Assembly (NCBI GenBank): GCA_963753845.1
Contig: CAVWEI010000017.1
Coordinates: 372,001-436,000 of the forward strand
Length of the DNA stretch: 64,000 nucleotides
Source of the DNA: Thiosocius sp963753845
GTDB lineage: Bacteria; Pseudomonadota; Gammaproteobacteria; Chromatiales; Chromatiaceae
Direction of reading: 5' to 3'
Shown: positions 18,410-27,172 of the stretch, one piece after another
How the letters are laid out: the number at the start of each line of letters is the position of its first letter
Numbering within the stretch: position 1 is the first letter of the stretch
Made by a program: the position numbers and the translations under genes
The notes under the pieces: generated by a model
The model's input: only the letters and a program-made list of their open reading frames with translations
Databases searched by the model: none
Told to the model about the DNA's origin: nothing

Positions 18410-19306
18410 ATGCACAAGAGCTCCTGGGACAAGATGCGCGATTTTCGGGACAAGTACCTGGCTGATCGGCGCGATCAGGCCATGAGCATCCTCGACCTTG
18501 GCAGCCTCGACGTCAGTCAGAATTTCACCTATGGAGATCTCTTCGACCAGGCACCCTGGCGATATACGGGCATGGACCTTGCCGAAGGAAAAAACGTCGA
18601 TATCGTGCTGTCAGATCCCTACGACTGGCGCGCCGAGGTGGCGGACGAATCGGTCGATGTACTCATTTCAGGGCAGGCGCTAGAGCACGTGGAATACTTC
18701 TGGATTCTCATGCTCGAAGTCCACCGCGTGCTCAAGCCCGGGGGCATCTGCTGCATCATCGCCCCTTCCGGAGGGATCGAACATCGCTATCCCGTGGATT
18801 GCTGGCGTTTCTACCCGGATGGGCTCACCGCCCTGGCGAAGTTTGCACAACTGACCCCGGTTGAGGCCTACACACAATGGGAGCCCGTCGGTTACTCCGA
18901 AGACAACAGCGATATCTGGCAGGACTCGGTGTTGATTGCGACCAAGCCCGAACTTCCAGCCGCACTGGCCAGCGAACGCCGCGAGATAAACGAACAGCAA
19001 CACAAGGTCATGTCGATAGGTCTGAAAGACATCGCGGTGCGCGAGACGCCGCCGGTTGCCGGCTACGAAATCAGCGACAAAATGCCCGATGAGCGCCTCG
19101 AGGCAATGCGTCAGCAGGCCCGCAAGGATCATCTGGTGCCGCATGAGGCCTATGAACAGCTACTGGACGCTTATCGTCAAAGAACGAGCGCTTACGACAA
19201 GACCAAGGCGGCGTATGATCAAGTCAAGGCCGCGTACGACCAGGTCAAGGCCGCCTATGATCAAGTTCAAGCGGTACCAACAACACCTCCGGAAGACGGC
19301 CTGTAA
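18410..19306 (+). CDS. SAM-dependent methyltransferase with C-terminal heptad-repeat coiled coil
   Basis: A 298-residue protein starting at ATG 18410 with GAAGG 7 bases upstream. The N-terminal half is a type-11 methyltransferase: SILDLGSLDVSQNFTYGDLF (motif I region), GMDLAEGKNVDIV, LISGQALEHVEYFW (motif IV), and HRVLKPGG. The C-terminal part (from about residue 250) ends with four near-identical heptads of the type AAYDQVK, which should form a short coiled coil. This may serve for oligomerisation or length control, as coiled coils do in the O-antigen chain-length regulator WbdD (analogy only). It is alone on the plus strand, surrounded by glycan-export genes. Confidence 0.8.
   Translation: MHKSSWDKMRDFRDKYLADRRDQAMSILDLGSLDVSQNFTYGDLFDQAPWRYTGMDLAEGKNVDIVLSDPYDWRAEVADESVDVLISGQALEHVEYFWILMLEVHRVLKPGGICCIIAPSGGIEHRYPVDCWRFYPDGLTALAKFAQLTPVEAYTQWEPVGYSEDNSDIWQDSVLIATKPELPAALASERREINEQQHKVMSIGLKDIAVRETPPVAGYEISDKMPDERLEAMRQQARKDHLVPHEAYEQLLDAYRQRTSAYDKTKAAYDQVKAAYDQVKAAYDQVQAVPTTPPEDGL
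19195..19272 (+). repeat. 21-bp tandem repeat encoding AAYDQVK heptads
   Basis: Four imperfect copies of a 21-bp unit (for example GCGTATGATCAAGTCAAGGCC and close variants) lie at the 3' end of the methyltransferase gene. Each encodes one heptad, so unit gain or loss changes the coiled-coil length without a frameshift. Confidence 0.7.
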
Positions 19307-19322
19307 AGCCCGGACCCACAGT

Positions 19323-20030
19323 CTATGATCGCCTGGCCATCGCTTCCGCGTAAAGCACGCGGTCGAGCCGGGTCAGTTCGTCCAGATATTCCATCGCCGT
19401 GGCCGACAGGTCGATCTTGGTCGGGCGCCCGACCGTGGCGTTGACCAGTTCCCCGCTGGTCAGTGCCGGCATATCCAAAGCATCGAGCACGATCTTCGCG
19501 TCCCGGTCGAAGGTTTCGGTGAAACCGACAAACGAAAATGCATCCAGGTGACGGAGTGCTCTCTCCATAAGGTCTTCGGGAGCAAAGTCGTCGATCCGTC
19601 GATCCTCGATGCTCTCGTAGCCATGCGCCAGCATCCAGACCTGGTTGTTCCAGATGTGCTTGCGCAACATCCAGTGATATAATCCTGCCTCCAGGAACTC
19701 CTCGACATCCAGTTCTGCCGCCAAACGATAGGTCAGAAACTCCTCGGGATTCTGATTGCGACAAAAATAGTAGAACGACAGTATTCGCTCGACAGGATCA
19801 CGCAGGAACACGAAAGAATACCGGCCAGGGAGGAGGCAGCGGGCAAAATGAAAGCCGAAATGTCCAGATACGAAAGGCAGGTCCGCAAATTCTTCGGGGA
19901 TGTGGCCCAACCAGTCGCCATGGCTGATCATGCGTTCGCCGTACAATCGCCGGGCACAATCGACAACTGCCGTACCCGCAGTCTTCTGGATATGCAGAAA
20001 CAATGCAGGTACCGGCCGATCGGCACTCAC
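19323..20030 (-). CDS. Sulfotransferase family protein
   Basis: A 235-residue PAPS-dependent sulfotransferase-like protein. LFLHIQKTAGTAV near residues 10-22 is the 5'-phosphosulfate-binding loop and FVFLRDPVERILSFYYF near 75-91 the 3'-phosphate-binding strand-helix of the Sulfotransfer_2 type. It starts with GTG 20030, overlapping the stop of the upstream gene (GTGA). Its sequence is clearly paralogous to the sulfotransferase domain of that upstream gene (shared KTAGT, SHG/THGDY, FVSGHFG, SFYYFCR). It probably sulfates the exported glycan in the cytoplasm before ABC export (inference from context). Confidence 0.85.
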   Translation of the reverse strand: MSADRPVPALFLHIQKTAGTAVVDCARRLYGERMISHGDWLGHIPEEFADLPFVSGHFGFHFARCLLPGRYSFVFLRDPVERILSFYYFCRNQNPEEFLTYRLAAELDVEEFLEAGLYHWMLRKHIWNNQVWMLAHGYESIEDRRIDDFAPEDLMERALRHLDAFSFVGFTETFDRDAKIVLDALDMPALTSGELVNATVGRPTKIDLSATAMEYLDELTRLDRVLYAEAMARRS

Positions 20031-21502
20031 CTGGTCATCCCTTCAGGATCAGTGCACACCTCGGGTGCAGCGCGCTTGGCACAAACTTCGTCATACAATC
20101 TCTGATCGAGCTCGGTAAGCTCTGCCAAAACCTCCAGCACTGCCGGTTCGAGTTGGGCGACCCGCGGGCGATTGTCAGTGCGGTTCGAAGTCACCGGGAC
20201 CTCCGGCCGCGGGATCCCCAGGAGATTCAGAATGATGTCCTGGTCCTGCTCGAAAGTCTCGGTAAGACCGACATGATCGAAATCGTCCAGATGCCGGATG
20301 GCCAGTTCCAGAAGCTCTGCCGGTTCCCACAGCGTTATATTACGCCGGTCCAGATTGGCCCAGCCATGTGCGAGTTGCCAGACCTGACCGTTCCAAATCG
20401 CACTCTTGACGTTACCATCACTGAAGGCAAGGCGGAGAAACTCAACCAGCGACAGCTGCTGCGCCAAGGCGTATACCGGCCACTCTTTCGGATCCCGAGA
20501 ACGGCAGAAGTAGTAGTAAGAGAGAATCCGCTCACGCGGCTCGCGCAGAAAGGTAAACGACACCCGCCCGTCCATCAGAGGACGCGCGTACGAATAGCCG
20601 AAATGCCCCGAAACGAAGGATACATTCCTGAAATCGGAGGGCGGGCAGCCATGGTAGTCACCATGCGTGATCAACCCCTTTCCGTAGTGCGGCGCCGCAA
20701 TATTGACGATAGAGGTGCCGGCGGTCTTGGGAATGTGCAAAAACAACGCCGGGCGGCCCGATGGCTGCGCATCGACCTCGGCGGCTACAGTTCGCCCGAG
20801 TGGTAGGTGCATGGAAGCCTGGTAGTGTTCCATCACGTCGTCCACCGGGCCCTCCATTCGTGACACCCGGTCCTCGATCCATACCAGCCGATCGCAAAGC
20901 TCTCGCAAGGTCGCCGGATTGTGAGATACCAGCACCACCGTGCGCTCGGATCGAATCAGGGACTTCAGCGCTGCAGTCGACTTGGCGCGAAAACTGGCAT
21001 CACCGACTCCCAGCACCTCATCGATCAGGAGGATGTCCGGACTTGCCTCAAGAGCCACGGAGAATCCGAGACGTGCGCGCATGCCGGCAGAGTAGGTGCG
21101 TACCGGCTGATCAAAGAACTCCCCCAGTTCCGAGAACTCCATGATCGCATCCAGCTTCTGCAAAACCGCTTTGCGCGCGAGCCCGAGAAACATTCCGGAC
21201 AGCACCGCATTGTCGCGCCCGGTGAGGTTGGGCAAAAAGCCCAGTTGCAGGGTCAGCATCGACGCACGAAACCCGGGATTCACATAACTGCCGGTGCTTG
21301 GCTCCAGGATTCCGGACAGGACCTTCAAGAGCGTGGTCTTACCCGCGCCATTGTTGCCCACCACCCCGAGGGTCTCACCTTGATACAGATTGAGAGATAC
21401 GTCCTCCAGCGCCCAGAACTTGCGGCTTTTGAGGAATCCTGCGCGTTGCGAAAAGCATACACCCACATTCTGCAGGCTGACTATCGGGTTTGCCCCCTTC
21501 AC
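20027..21502 (-). CDS. Polysaccharide ABC-exporter ATPase fused to a sulfotransferase domain
   Basis: A 491-residue two-domain protein. Residues 1-230 are a Wzt/TagH-type ATPase: Walker A GNNGAGKTT (49-57), signature YSAGMRARL (137-145), Walker B ILLIDE (157-162) and H194 in the switch. Residues about 250-491 are a Sulfotransfer_2 domain with LFLHIPKTAGTS (253-264) and FTFLREPRERILSYYY (316-331). Wzt proteins of ABC-dependent O-antigen systems usually carry a beta-sandwich glycan-binding domain in this place. GTG 21502 is the start: it overlaps the permease stop (GTGA) and no Met occurs near the N-terminus; a longer frame lies inside the permease gene. It pairs with the permease upstream and a paralogous single sulfotransferase downstream. 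Confidence 0.85.
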   Translation of the reverse strand: MKGANPIVSLQNVGVCFSQRAGFLKSRKFWALEDVSLNLYQGETLGVVGNNGAGKTTLLKVLSGILEPSTGSYVNPGFRASMLTLQLGFLPNLTGRDNAVLSGMFLGLARKAVLQKLDAIMEFSELGEFFDQPVRTYSAGMRARLGFSVALEASPDILLIDEVLGVGDASFRAKSTAALKSLIRSERTVVLVSHNPATLRELCDRLVWIEDRVSRMEGPVDDVMEHYQASMHLPLGRTVAAEVDAQPSGRPALFLHIPKTAGTSIVNIAAPHYGKGLITHGDYHGCPPSDFRNVSFVSGHFGYSYARPLMDGRVSFTFLREPRERILSYYYFCRSRDPKEWPVYALAQQLSLVEFLRLAFSDGNVKSAIWNGQVWQLAHGWANLDRRNITLWEPAELLELAIRHLDDFDHVGLTETFEQDQDIILNLLGIPRPEVPVTSNRTDNRPRVAQLEPAVLEVLAELTELDQRLYDEVCAKRAAPEVCTDPEGMTR

Positions 21503-22332
21503 AGCACCACCCGTGGGTAGACCCGCTCGAAGCGCCTCATGATCCACAGTCCGAGCCATCCGATCAGCAGCGAAAACCCAGCCACGAACGCCAGGGCAGA
21601 GAGATCCGGCCAACGCTGATTCAGCAATACATCGCGGAGACCCTCGATGATCGTGACCATCGGATTGAGCGCGAAGAAAACCTGGTAATGCGCGGGAAAG
21701 GTATCCACCGAATAGAAGATTCCCGACAGGAACAGCAGCAGGGTAAGCGCGTAATTGACCATCTGCAGTATGTCCGGCATGAACGGCACTATGGCGGCCA
21801 GCAGAAAGGTGCACCCCGTGATAAACAGCAACTGGACCAACAGTACCAGCGGCAGCGCCAGGTAGGCGGCATTGAGCCCCGGCCCGTAGAACTCGAGGAA
21901 TACCAGCAGGATGGCCAGAACCACCACGAACTTCACTAGATTCTGCGTGATCGTCACGCTGGGAAAAAACACCTTGGGTACGAACACCTGCCCGATCAGG
22001 GCGGCGTTTTGCTGAATCGCATTTGCACCGGCCCGCAGCGTACTGTCGAACCACTTCCAGGCAGTCAGACCGCAGAGCAGGAACGGCACATATTCAGGAC
22101 CGTCGCCGCGCTTAAACAACACCCCGAACACCACGTAGAACACGGCCATGTACAACACCGGCTCGACAACCCACCAGAGAAAGTTCAGGTAGGTCCTGGC
22201 CGCTTCCGCACGCAGGTCGGCATAGGTCTTGAACATCAGCAGACTGAAATAATGGGTTCGCGGAAGCCCGCGTGGGCGCGCCAGTTCGATAGCGGCAGAG
22301 CCGCCCTCGGGTCGCCCCTCGGCCGGTATCAT
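21499..22332 (-). CDS. wzm: Polysaccharide ABC-2 type permease
   Basis: A 277-residue ABC-2 membrane protein with six predicted helices. FLWWVVEPVLYMAVFYVVFG near residues 50-69, GLTAWKWFDSTL, and the C-terminal LNPMVTIIEGLRDVLL with a final hydrophobic helix are typical of Wzm/TagG/KpsM-type export permeases for lipid-linked polysaccharide. ATG 22332 begins a minus-strand operon of permease, ATPase-sulfotransferase fusion and sulfotransferase, each overlapping the next by 4 bases. The polymer would be finished in the cytoplasm before export, in contrast with the flippase encoded at 31568. Confidence 0.85.
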   Translation of the reverse strand: MIPAEGRPEGGSAAIELARPRGLPRTHYFSLLMFKTYADLRAEAARTYLNFLWWVVEPVLYMAVFYVVFGVLFKRGDGPEYVPFLLCGLTAWKWFDSTLRAGANAIQQNAALIGQVFVPKVFFPSVTITQNLVKFVVVLAILLVFLEFYGPGLNAAYLALPLVLLVQLLFITGCTFLLAAIVPFMPDILQMVNYALTLLLFLSGIFYSVDTFPAHYQVFFALNPMVTIIEGLRDVLLNQRWPDLSALAFVAGFSLLIGWLGLWIMRRFERVYPRVVL

Positions 22333-22578
22333 GGCGCAACACCCATCATAGCTTCGATCTCAAGGCACCAAGCCTCCCCGCCTCCTGTCAACAATGCCGC
22401 TTTCTCCACTGGTACCCACGCTGCCGTAGCAAAGCCCAGCAGTTTACAATAAAATCGCCGCTCGGAGCATCCGCAAGCCGTCATAATAGCGGAACGGCGG
22501 GACTGCTGACCCGGCCCGTCCATAATGCCTGTTTACCCCTAATTTCGCGGAGCATGGCGCTCCGGAGTCACGACCGGC

Positions 22579-24081
22579 ATGCTGTTCAACTCGCACGAAT
22601 TCATTTTCGTTTTTCTTCCGCTCACACTGCTCGGTTATTATCTGATCGGCGGCCGCCTGCATCATAGGATGGCGGTGTCCTGGCTCGTATTCGCCTCACT
22701 ACTTTACTACGCCTGGTGGAATCCGGCCTACGTCAGCTTGATCGTGTTCTCGATGCTGTTCAATTACAGCGTCGGCCTGTCCCTGGTATCCAGTCCCAAC
22801 CGGAGACGCGGTCTGCTGACCATGGGCATTGTCGCCAACCTGGCTCTGCTCGGATACTTCAAATACGCAAACTTCTTTCTGGACACGGTCAATCAGGTCG
22901 CGGACACATCGTTTCACGCGGGCAATATCATCCTGCCGCTGGCCATCTCCTTCTTTACGTTCCAGCAGATTGCGTATCTGGTCGATTCGTACGAGAAGAA
23001 GACGCGCGAATACAATTTTCTCAACTACGCCCTGTTTGTCACTTTCTTCCCCCAACTGATCGCCGGACCCATCGTCCACCACCGGGAAATGCTGTCGCAG
23101 TTCGCCCATGACAGGACCTTCCGCTGGAACCCGGCAATGTTCGAGCAGGGCCTGGCTTTCTTCAGCATCGGGTTGTTTAAGAAAGTCATCATCGCCGACA
23201 ACGTGGCCCAATTCTCGACCCCGCTCTTCAATGCTGCCCTGACCCAGCCGGTGTTGTCGGTGGCAGACGCATGGATCGGTGCCTTGGCCTACAGTTTCCA
23301 GTTGTATTTCGATTTCTCTGCCTACTCCGACATGGCCATCGGCGCGGCACTGATGTTCGGAATCCGGTTGCCGGTAAATTTTGCGTCTCCCTATAAGGCA
23401 ACCAGCATCATTGATTTCTGGTCGCGCTGGCATATCACTTTGTCCCGGTTTCTGCGCGACTATCTGTACATCCCACTGGGTGGCAACCGTGGCGGCAACC
23501 TCAAGCGCTACCGAAACCTGATTGTCACGATGCTCCTGGGCGGACTTTGGCACGGTGCAGGCTGGACATTCGTGATCTGGGGCGGCCTGCATGGTTTCTA
23601 TCTGATGGTGAATCATGCGTGGCGGGCATTCCGCAAGGCGCGCGGCAAATCCGTTTCCGAAGTAGGTCTGACCGGGCGCGTACTTTCGACTGCACTCACC
23701 TTTCTTGCCGTACTGGTAGCCTGGGTGTTTTTCCGCGCAGAGACCTTCGATTCAGCGATGCTCATCATCCACAGCATGTTCGGACTGAACCCACAAGCCG
23801 GCCTCGGGCCTCAGCTGTTCGCCGGTCGTGCAGATACTGCCCTGCGCTGGTTCCTGGCACTCGCCGTGGTCGTCTGGGCGATGCCGAACCTGCCGCAATG
23901 GATGGATTACCGTCTGCCGGATGAGGACGAGATCGACGGCAGAACAGCGGAATCGACCCGGCCACAATCCCGGTGGGCGTTCCGGGCCAACGTCTGGTGG
24001 GCACTTTTCGCCACTACGCTGCTGATCACCGCCGTTCTGAATCTAACCAAGGCCAGCGAATTCCTATACTTCCAGTTCTGA
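22579..24081 (+). CDS. MBOAT family membrane-bound O-acyltransferase (AlgI-like)
   Basis: A 500-residue multi-pass protein beginning MLFNSHEFIFVFLPL, the standard start of AlgI-like MBOATs. It has YFKYANFF near residue 94, FDFSAYSDMAIG near 250, RWHITLSRFLRDYLYIPLGGNR near 295-316, and the catalytic His block GGLWHGAGWTFVIWGGLHG near 335-353. These enzymes move acetyl groups across the inner membrane for acetylation of alginate or other exopolysaccharides. The SGNH-like partner starts 2 bp downstream. The pair is divergent from the ABC exporter, with a 246-bp shared upstream region that I could not resolve into promoters. Confidence 0.9.
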   Translation: MLFNSHEFIFVFLPLTLLGYYLIGGRLHHRMAVSWLVFASLLYYAWWNPAYVSLIVFSMLFNYSVGLSLVSSPNRRRGLLTMGIVANLALLGYFKYANFFLDTVNQVADTSFHAGNIILPLAISFFTFQQIAYLVDSYEKKTREYNFLNYALFVTFFPQLIAGPIVHHREMLSQFAHDRTFRWNPAMFEQGLAFFSIGLFKKVIIADNVAQFSTPLFNAALTQPVLSVADAWIGALAYSFQLYFDFSAYSDMAIGAALMFGIRLPVNFASPYKATSIIDFWSRWHITLSRFLRDYLYIPLGGNRGGNLKRYRNLIVTMLLGGLWHGAGWTFVIWGGLHGFYLMVNHAWRAFRKARGKSVSEVGLTGRVLSTALTFLAVLVAWVFFRAETFDSAMLIIHSMFGLNPQAGLGPQLFAGRADTALRWFLALAVVVWAMPNLPQWMDYRLPDEDEIDGRTAESTRPQSRWAFRANVWWALFATTLLITAVLNLTKASEFLYFQF

Positions 24082-24083
24082 CC

Positions 24084-25439
24084 ATGTCTGCCTACCTAAA
24101 AGTTTTCACTGCCGGATTTGCCGGTCTCGTTCTGGTCATTCTGATGAACCTGGTGGTTGATCCGTACGGGATCTACGACCTGTTCAGCTGGAAGGGCGTC
24201 AATACCACCCGGCCGGTCATGCAGAACCACGAAAAACTGGTCAAGGCCTACCTGACCACGCGCATGGAACCTGCGATGGTGGCGATGGGTACCTCGCGTG
24301 CCGAGTTCGGCATCGATCCCGGGCATGCATCGTGGGGTAACGACGGCCCGCGATTCAACCTGGCACTGGCGGGCGGCAACACCTTCGTTACCCGTCGTTT
24401 CCTCGAACACGTGCTCAGCGGCGGAAAACTGAAGAAGGTCGTGTTGGGACTTGACTTCTTCGCCTTCAACACTATCCGTCCCATCGCCAGCGACTACACC
24501 GACAGCGTACTTGCGGTATTGGATGACGGCACACCCAACCCCGGCCACCTGTGGAACATCATCGTCACCACAACGCTTTCGCGCAGCGCTATCGACGATA
24601 CGCTCGAAACCCTGAAAGCCGATGAGAGCGCTGCAATCCAGGAGATAAACCCGGAAACAGGCATGCGCCTATTCTCGATTGGGGGGAAACGGATTGAAAC
24701 CCGCGAGCTACAAAGTAACACCAAGAAGACGGGGTCGGATCAAGGAGCACTCAAGAGCTTCAATGCCATGGAGGAACTGTACCTCCGCCACGTCTACCTC
24801 GCCGGTGCCAAGCGGGAGTTTGCATTCGAAAATCCAGACAGCGGCAATTCATCTCTTCAAGAATTCCGCCGGATTGTGCAGTTATGCCGGCAGCATGAAA
24901 TTGATTGTAACTTTTTCATCTCGCCGCCACATGCCAGACAGATGGAGGTAATTCGTGCCATTGGACTGTGGCCACTTTTCGAACAGTGGAAACGTGAACT
25001 AGTGGCAATCCTCCAGGAGGAAGGGATGGAGAAACTCTTCCCTCTTTGGGATTTCAGCGGCTACAACAGCATTACGACAAAGGATGTACCTAAAGATTCG
25101 AGAATGCGTGAGTATCTCGACTCGACACATTACTCGCCATTTGTTGGCGACATGGTGCTCGCTCGGGTTCTTGGCGAAGGAGAAATTACCCCGCAGCCAC
25201 CACCAGACTTTGGTGTCCGCCTGACCACCGATACTGTCGACGATGCGCTTGAGAAGGATCGTGCGCGGCAGGCAGCCTATCACCGAAGCAACCCGCAAGA
25301 TGTCCGCGACATTGAGGCATTGGCCGAAAAGCATGGATTTAACCCCGAGTTCATGGTGTTCTCGGGAGAACCGCGGATCAACAGGGCCCGCTCGTACCTC
25401 AAGAAACCGCCGCCGCGCTCGAACAAACCAGTTCCCTAA
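24084..25439 (+). CDS. AlgX/AlgJ-like SGNH hydrolase partner of MBOAT
   Basis: A 451-residue protein with one N-terminal membrane anchor (VFTAGFAGLVLVILMNLVV), a periplasmic body and the SGNH-like features MGTSRAEFGIDP near residue 68 (nucleophile block) and DSTHYS near 347 (Asp-x-x-His pair). In AlgJ/AlgX-type proteins these catalyse the final transfer of acetyl to the polymer. ATG 24084 is used because it is 2 bp after the MBOAT stop; an upstream in-frame ATG at 23973 lies inside the MBOAT gene. The C-terminus is Pro/Arg-rich. Its job is probably O-acetylation of the exported glycan. Confidence 0.8.
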   Translation: MSAYLKVFTAGFAGLVLVILMNLVVDPYGIYDLFSWKGVNTTRPVMQNHEKLVKAYLTTRMEPAMVAMGTSRAEFGIDPGHASWGNDGPRFNLALAGGNTFVTRRFLEHVLSGGKLKKVVLGLDFFAFNTIRPIASDYTDSVLAVLDDGTPNPGHLWNIIVTTTLSRSAIDDTLETLKADESAAIQEINPETGMRLFSIGGKRIETRELQSNTKKTGSDQGALKSFNAMEELYLRHVYLAGAKREFAFENPDSGNSSLQEFRRIVQLCRQHEIDCNFFISPPHARQMEVIRAIGLWPLFEQWKRELVAILQEEGMEKLFPLWDFSGYNSITTKDVPKDSRMREYLDSTHYSPFVGDMVLARVLGEGEITPQPPPDFGVRLTTDTVDDALEKDRARQAAYHRSNPQDVRDIEALAEKHGFNPEFMVFSGEPRINRARSYLKKPPPRSNKPVP

Positions 25440-25747
25440 AAACAACTGTTGAATCAAGGTTCTTCGCCGTTTCAAGTCGATTTGAGGACGGCGAAGACCC
25501 CGCGAACGGCTGGATATAAACCGATACCCGCTTTGTTTGTCCTCTCTGGTAATTTCCACATGTTGGGCAGCCTGTACGACCTGATCGCTACCGAAGACAA
25601 GTCTCCTTCGCGCAGCTCCCCTTGGCGGTCAGCAGCGAGAACGGTGGATACACACGCGCGCAGCAAGGACCGGCTCAATGCAGGGGAACAAGCTATCCCC
25701 AGCGTTTTGAGCACAAGCCCGCGCACTATGCGCCGTGTGAAGACGAT
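25440..25747. other. Intergenic region between convergent genes, nothing supported
   Basis: The flanking genes converge here. A 101-codon frame at 25449-25754 is present but has atypical composition, no ribosome binding site and no family resemblance, and it overlaps the end of the downstream gene. I see no strong terminator hairpin. Confidence 0.35.
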
Positions 25748-26947
25748 TCATTGAGGAGTCAATAGATACTGAAGTGATTTAAACATCTCCGGCCTGGGCA
25801 GCGACGGCGCCAGGCGGTGTTCATAGATAGCTGCAATCTCTGCCGCAGTCCGTTTCACATCGAACATATGGGTCACGAGCCGCCGCCCCTGCTCTGCCAT
25901 CGACCTGTACTTCGGCAAATCGCCCAACACCTCGCGGATCGATTCTGCCAGCGCCGCCGGATCCCGCGGCAACACCAGCTTTCCGGTAAGCCCCTCCAGA
26001 ATGACCTCCGGCAGCCCGCCGGTCCTCGCCGCAATCACCGGGACACCGGCCATCAGCGGTTCGATCACGCCACCGCAGTTCTCCGAAACCGGCACATGTA
26101 CCGCGACGTCGAAGTCGACCCAGGCCGATTTGGCCTGCGCAGCCGGGATCCGCCCGGTCATGATAATACGACCGTGCCCTTTTCTCTCCGCCCTGTCCCG
26201 CAGTTTCTGTTCGTATCCGGTTCCACCGCCCCACTGACCACCGACAATCAGGCCAACAACGCCATCCTGGTGCCCAATAACCTCTGCCAGGGCGTCGATC
26301 ACATCCTCGTGTCGCTTGATTCCCTTCGTCTGCCCCAGGTACCACCTGGGCGAATACATGTAGTTGACGTTTCCAACCACGAACTGGTCTTTCCCGATCC
26401 CGAATTGAGCACGAAGGCCGGCATCCCCCTCGGGGAGTGGCGGGTGCCTGTTCCCGTAGTAGCTCAGGTACAGTCGATCTTCCTCAATCCCGGACTCGCG
26501 ATACAGCCCCATTGTGTAGCGGCTCGAAGCAACCCAGGAATCACTGCTGCCGGCACTCGACAACTCCCATCGCCTGAAGAACCCATGTTCCATATGAAAC
26601 GGGCCGGGGACCTGGAAAAGGCGGGGGATCGGATGGTCCCGCCCCAACGCGTAACGCAGGGCCAGTGTGGTACTGAAAAAATGACTGTGAATGATATCCG
26701 GCTTCACCCTCGCGACCAGGCCACGGATACTTCTGGACATTTTATTGAAGCGCCAGGGGGCACGTAATGGCAGATCGATGGCAAGTTGGTGGATATGGGC
26801 ACCGGATTTCCGCCAGTCGTCCATGAATAACCCTTCGAGCCTGGGAAGAACAACGTGCATCTCCAGCCCGTGCTTCACCAGTTCGGTGACCTGGTCCACC
26901 GCCCAGTTGGCACCATCGACGGTCTTGATAATCTGCAGCACTCGCAT
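25748..26947 (-). CDS. Glycosyltransferase family 4 (GT-B fold)
   Basis: A 399-residue GT-B glycosyltransferase. The N-terminal domain has LQIIKTVDGANWAVDQV and HSHFFSTTLALRYA; the C-terminal donor domain has FVVGNVNYM, VGLIVGGQWGGGTGYE and PVSENCGGVIEPLMAGVPVIAARTGGLPEVI (near residues 280-310), the E-x7-E nucleotide-sugar motif of GT4 proteins. It would transfer a sugar to the growing glycan in the cytoplasm. It is divergent from the bacillosamine-type operon (27173), separated by 225 bp that should contain both promoters. Confidence 0.85.
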   Translation of the reverse strand: MRVLQIIKTVDGANWAVDQVTELVKHGLEMHVVLPRLEGLFMDDWRKSGAHIHQLAIDLPLRAPWRFNKMSRSIRGLVARVKPDIIHSHFFSTTLALRYALGRDHPIPRLFQVPGPFHMEHGFFRRWELSSAGSSDSWVASSRYTMGLYRESGIEEDRLYLSYYGNRHPPLPEGDAGLRAQFGIGKDQFVVGNVNYMYSPRWYLGQTKGIKRHEDVIDALAEVIGHQDGVVGLIVGGQWGGGTGYEQKLRDRAERKGHGRIIMTGRIPAAQAKSAWVDFDVAVHVPVSENCGGVIEPLMAGVPVIAARTGGLPEVILEGLTGKLVLPRDPAALAESIREVLGDLPKYRSMAEQGRRLVTHMFDVKRTAAEIAAIYEHRLAPSLPRPEMFKSLQYLLTPQ

Positions 26948-27172
26948 TGCGTCACCTTTCTCGATCCAAGCGGCATGGTACCCGCCTAACCCACCGATTG
27001 TTTTCCATAGTAAACTCGCCTGCGTCCCGCTTGAGAGGAGAAGATGGGTTTTCTGGCGCCAAAGAAGTGCTCCGGTTCTCCTTTGCCGCAGATTGGGTGG
27101 GGATCGGGAGCGCGCGGCTTGTCAGCGAGTATTTGGCCACTTCAAGTCACCGCAAGTTAGAGCTGCATACCA

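Noticed and set aside
20090..20110. TTGGCACAAACTTCGT as a sigma-54 promoter
   Set aside because: The -12 element is TCGT rather than TTGC and it lies inside a coding region on the opposite strand.
25449..25754. 101-codon frame between convergent genes
   Set aside because: No ribosome binding site, atypical composition, overlaps the end of the glycosyltransferase gene.
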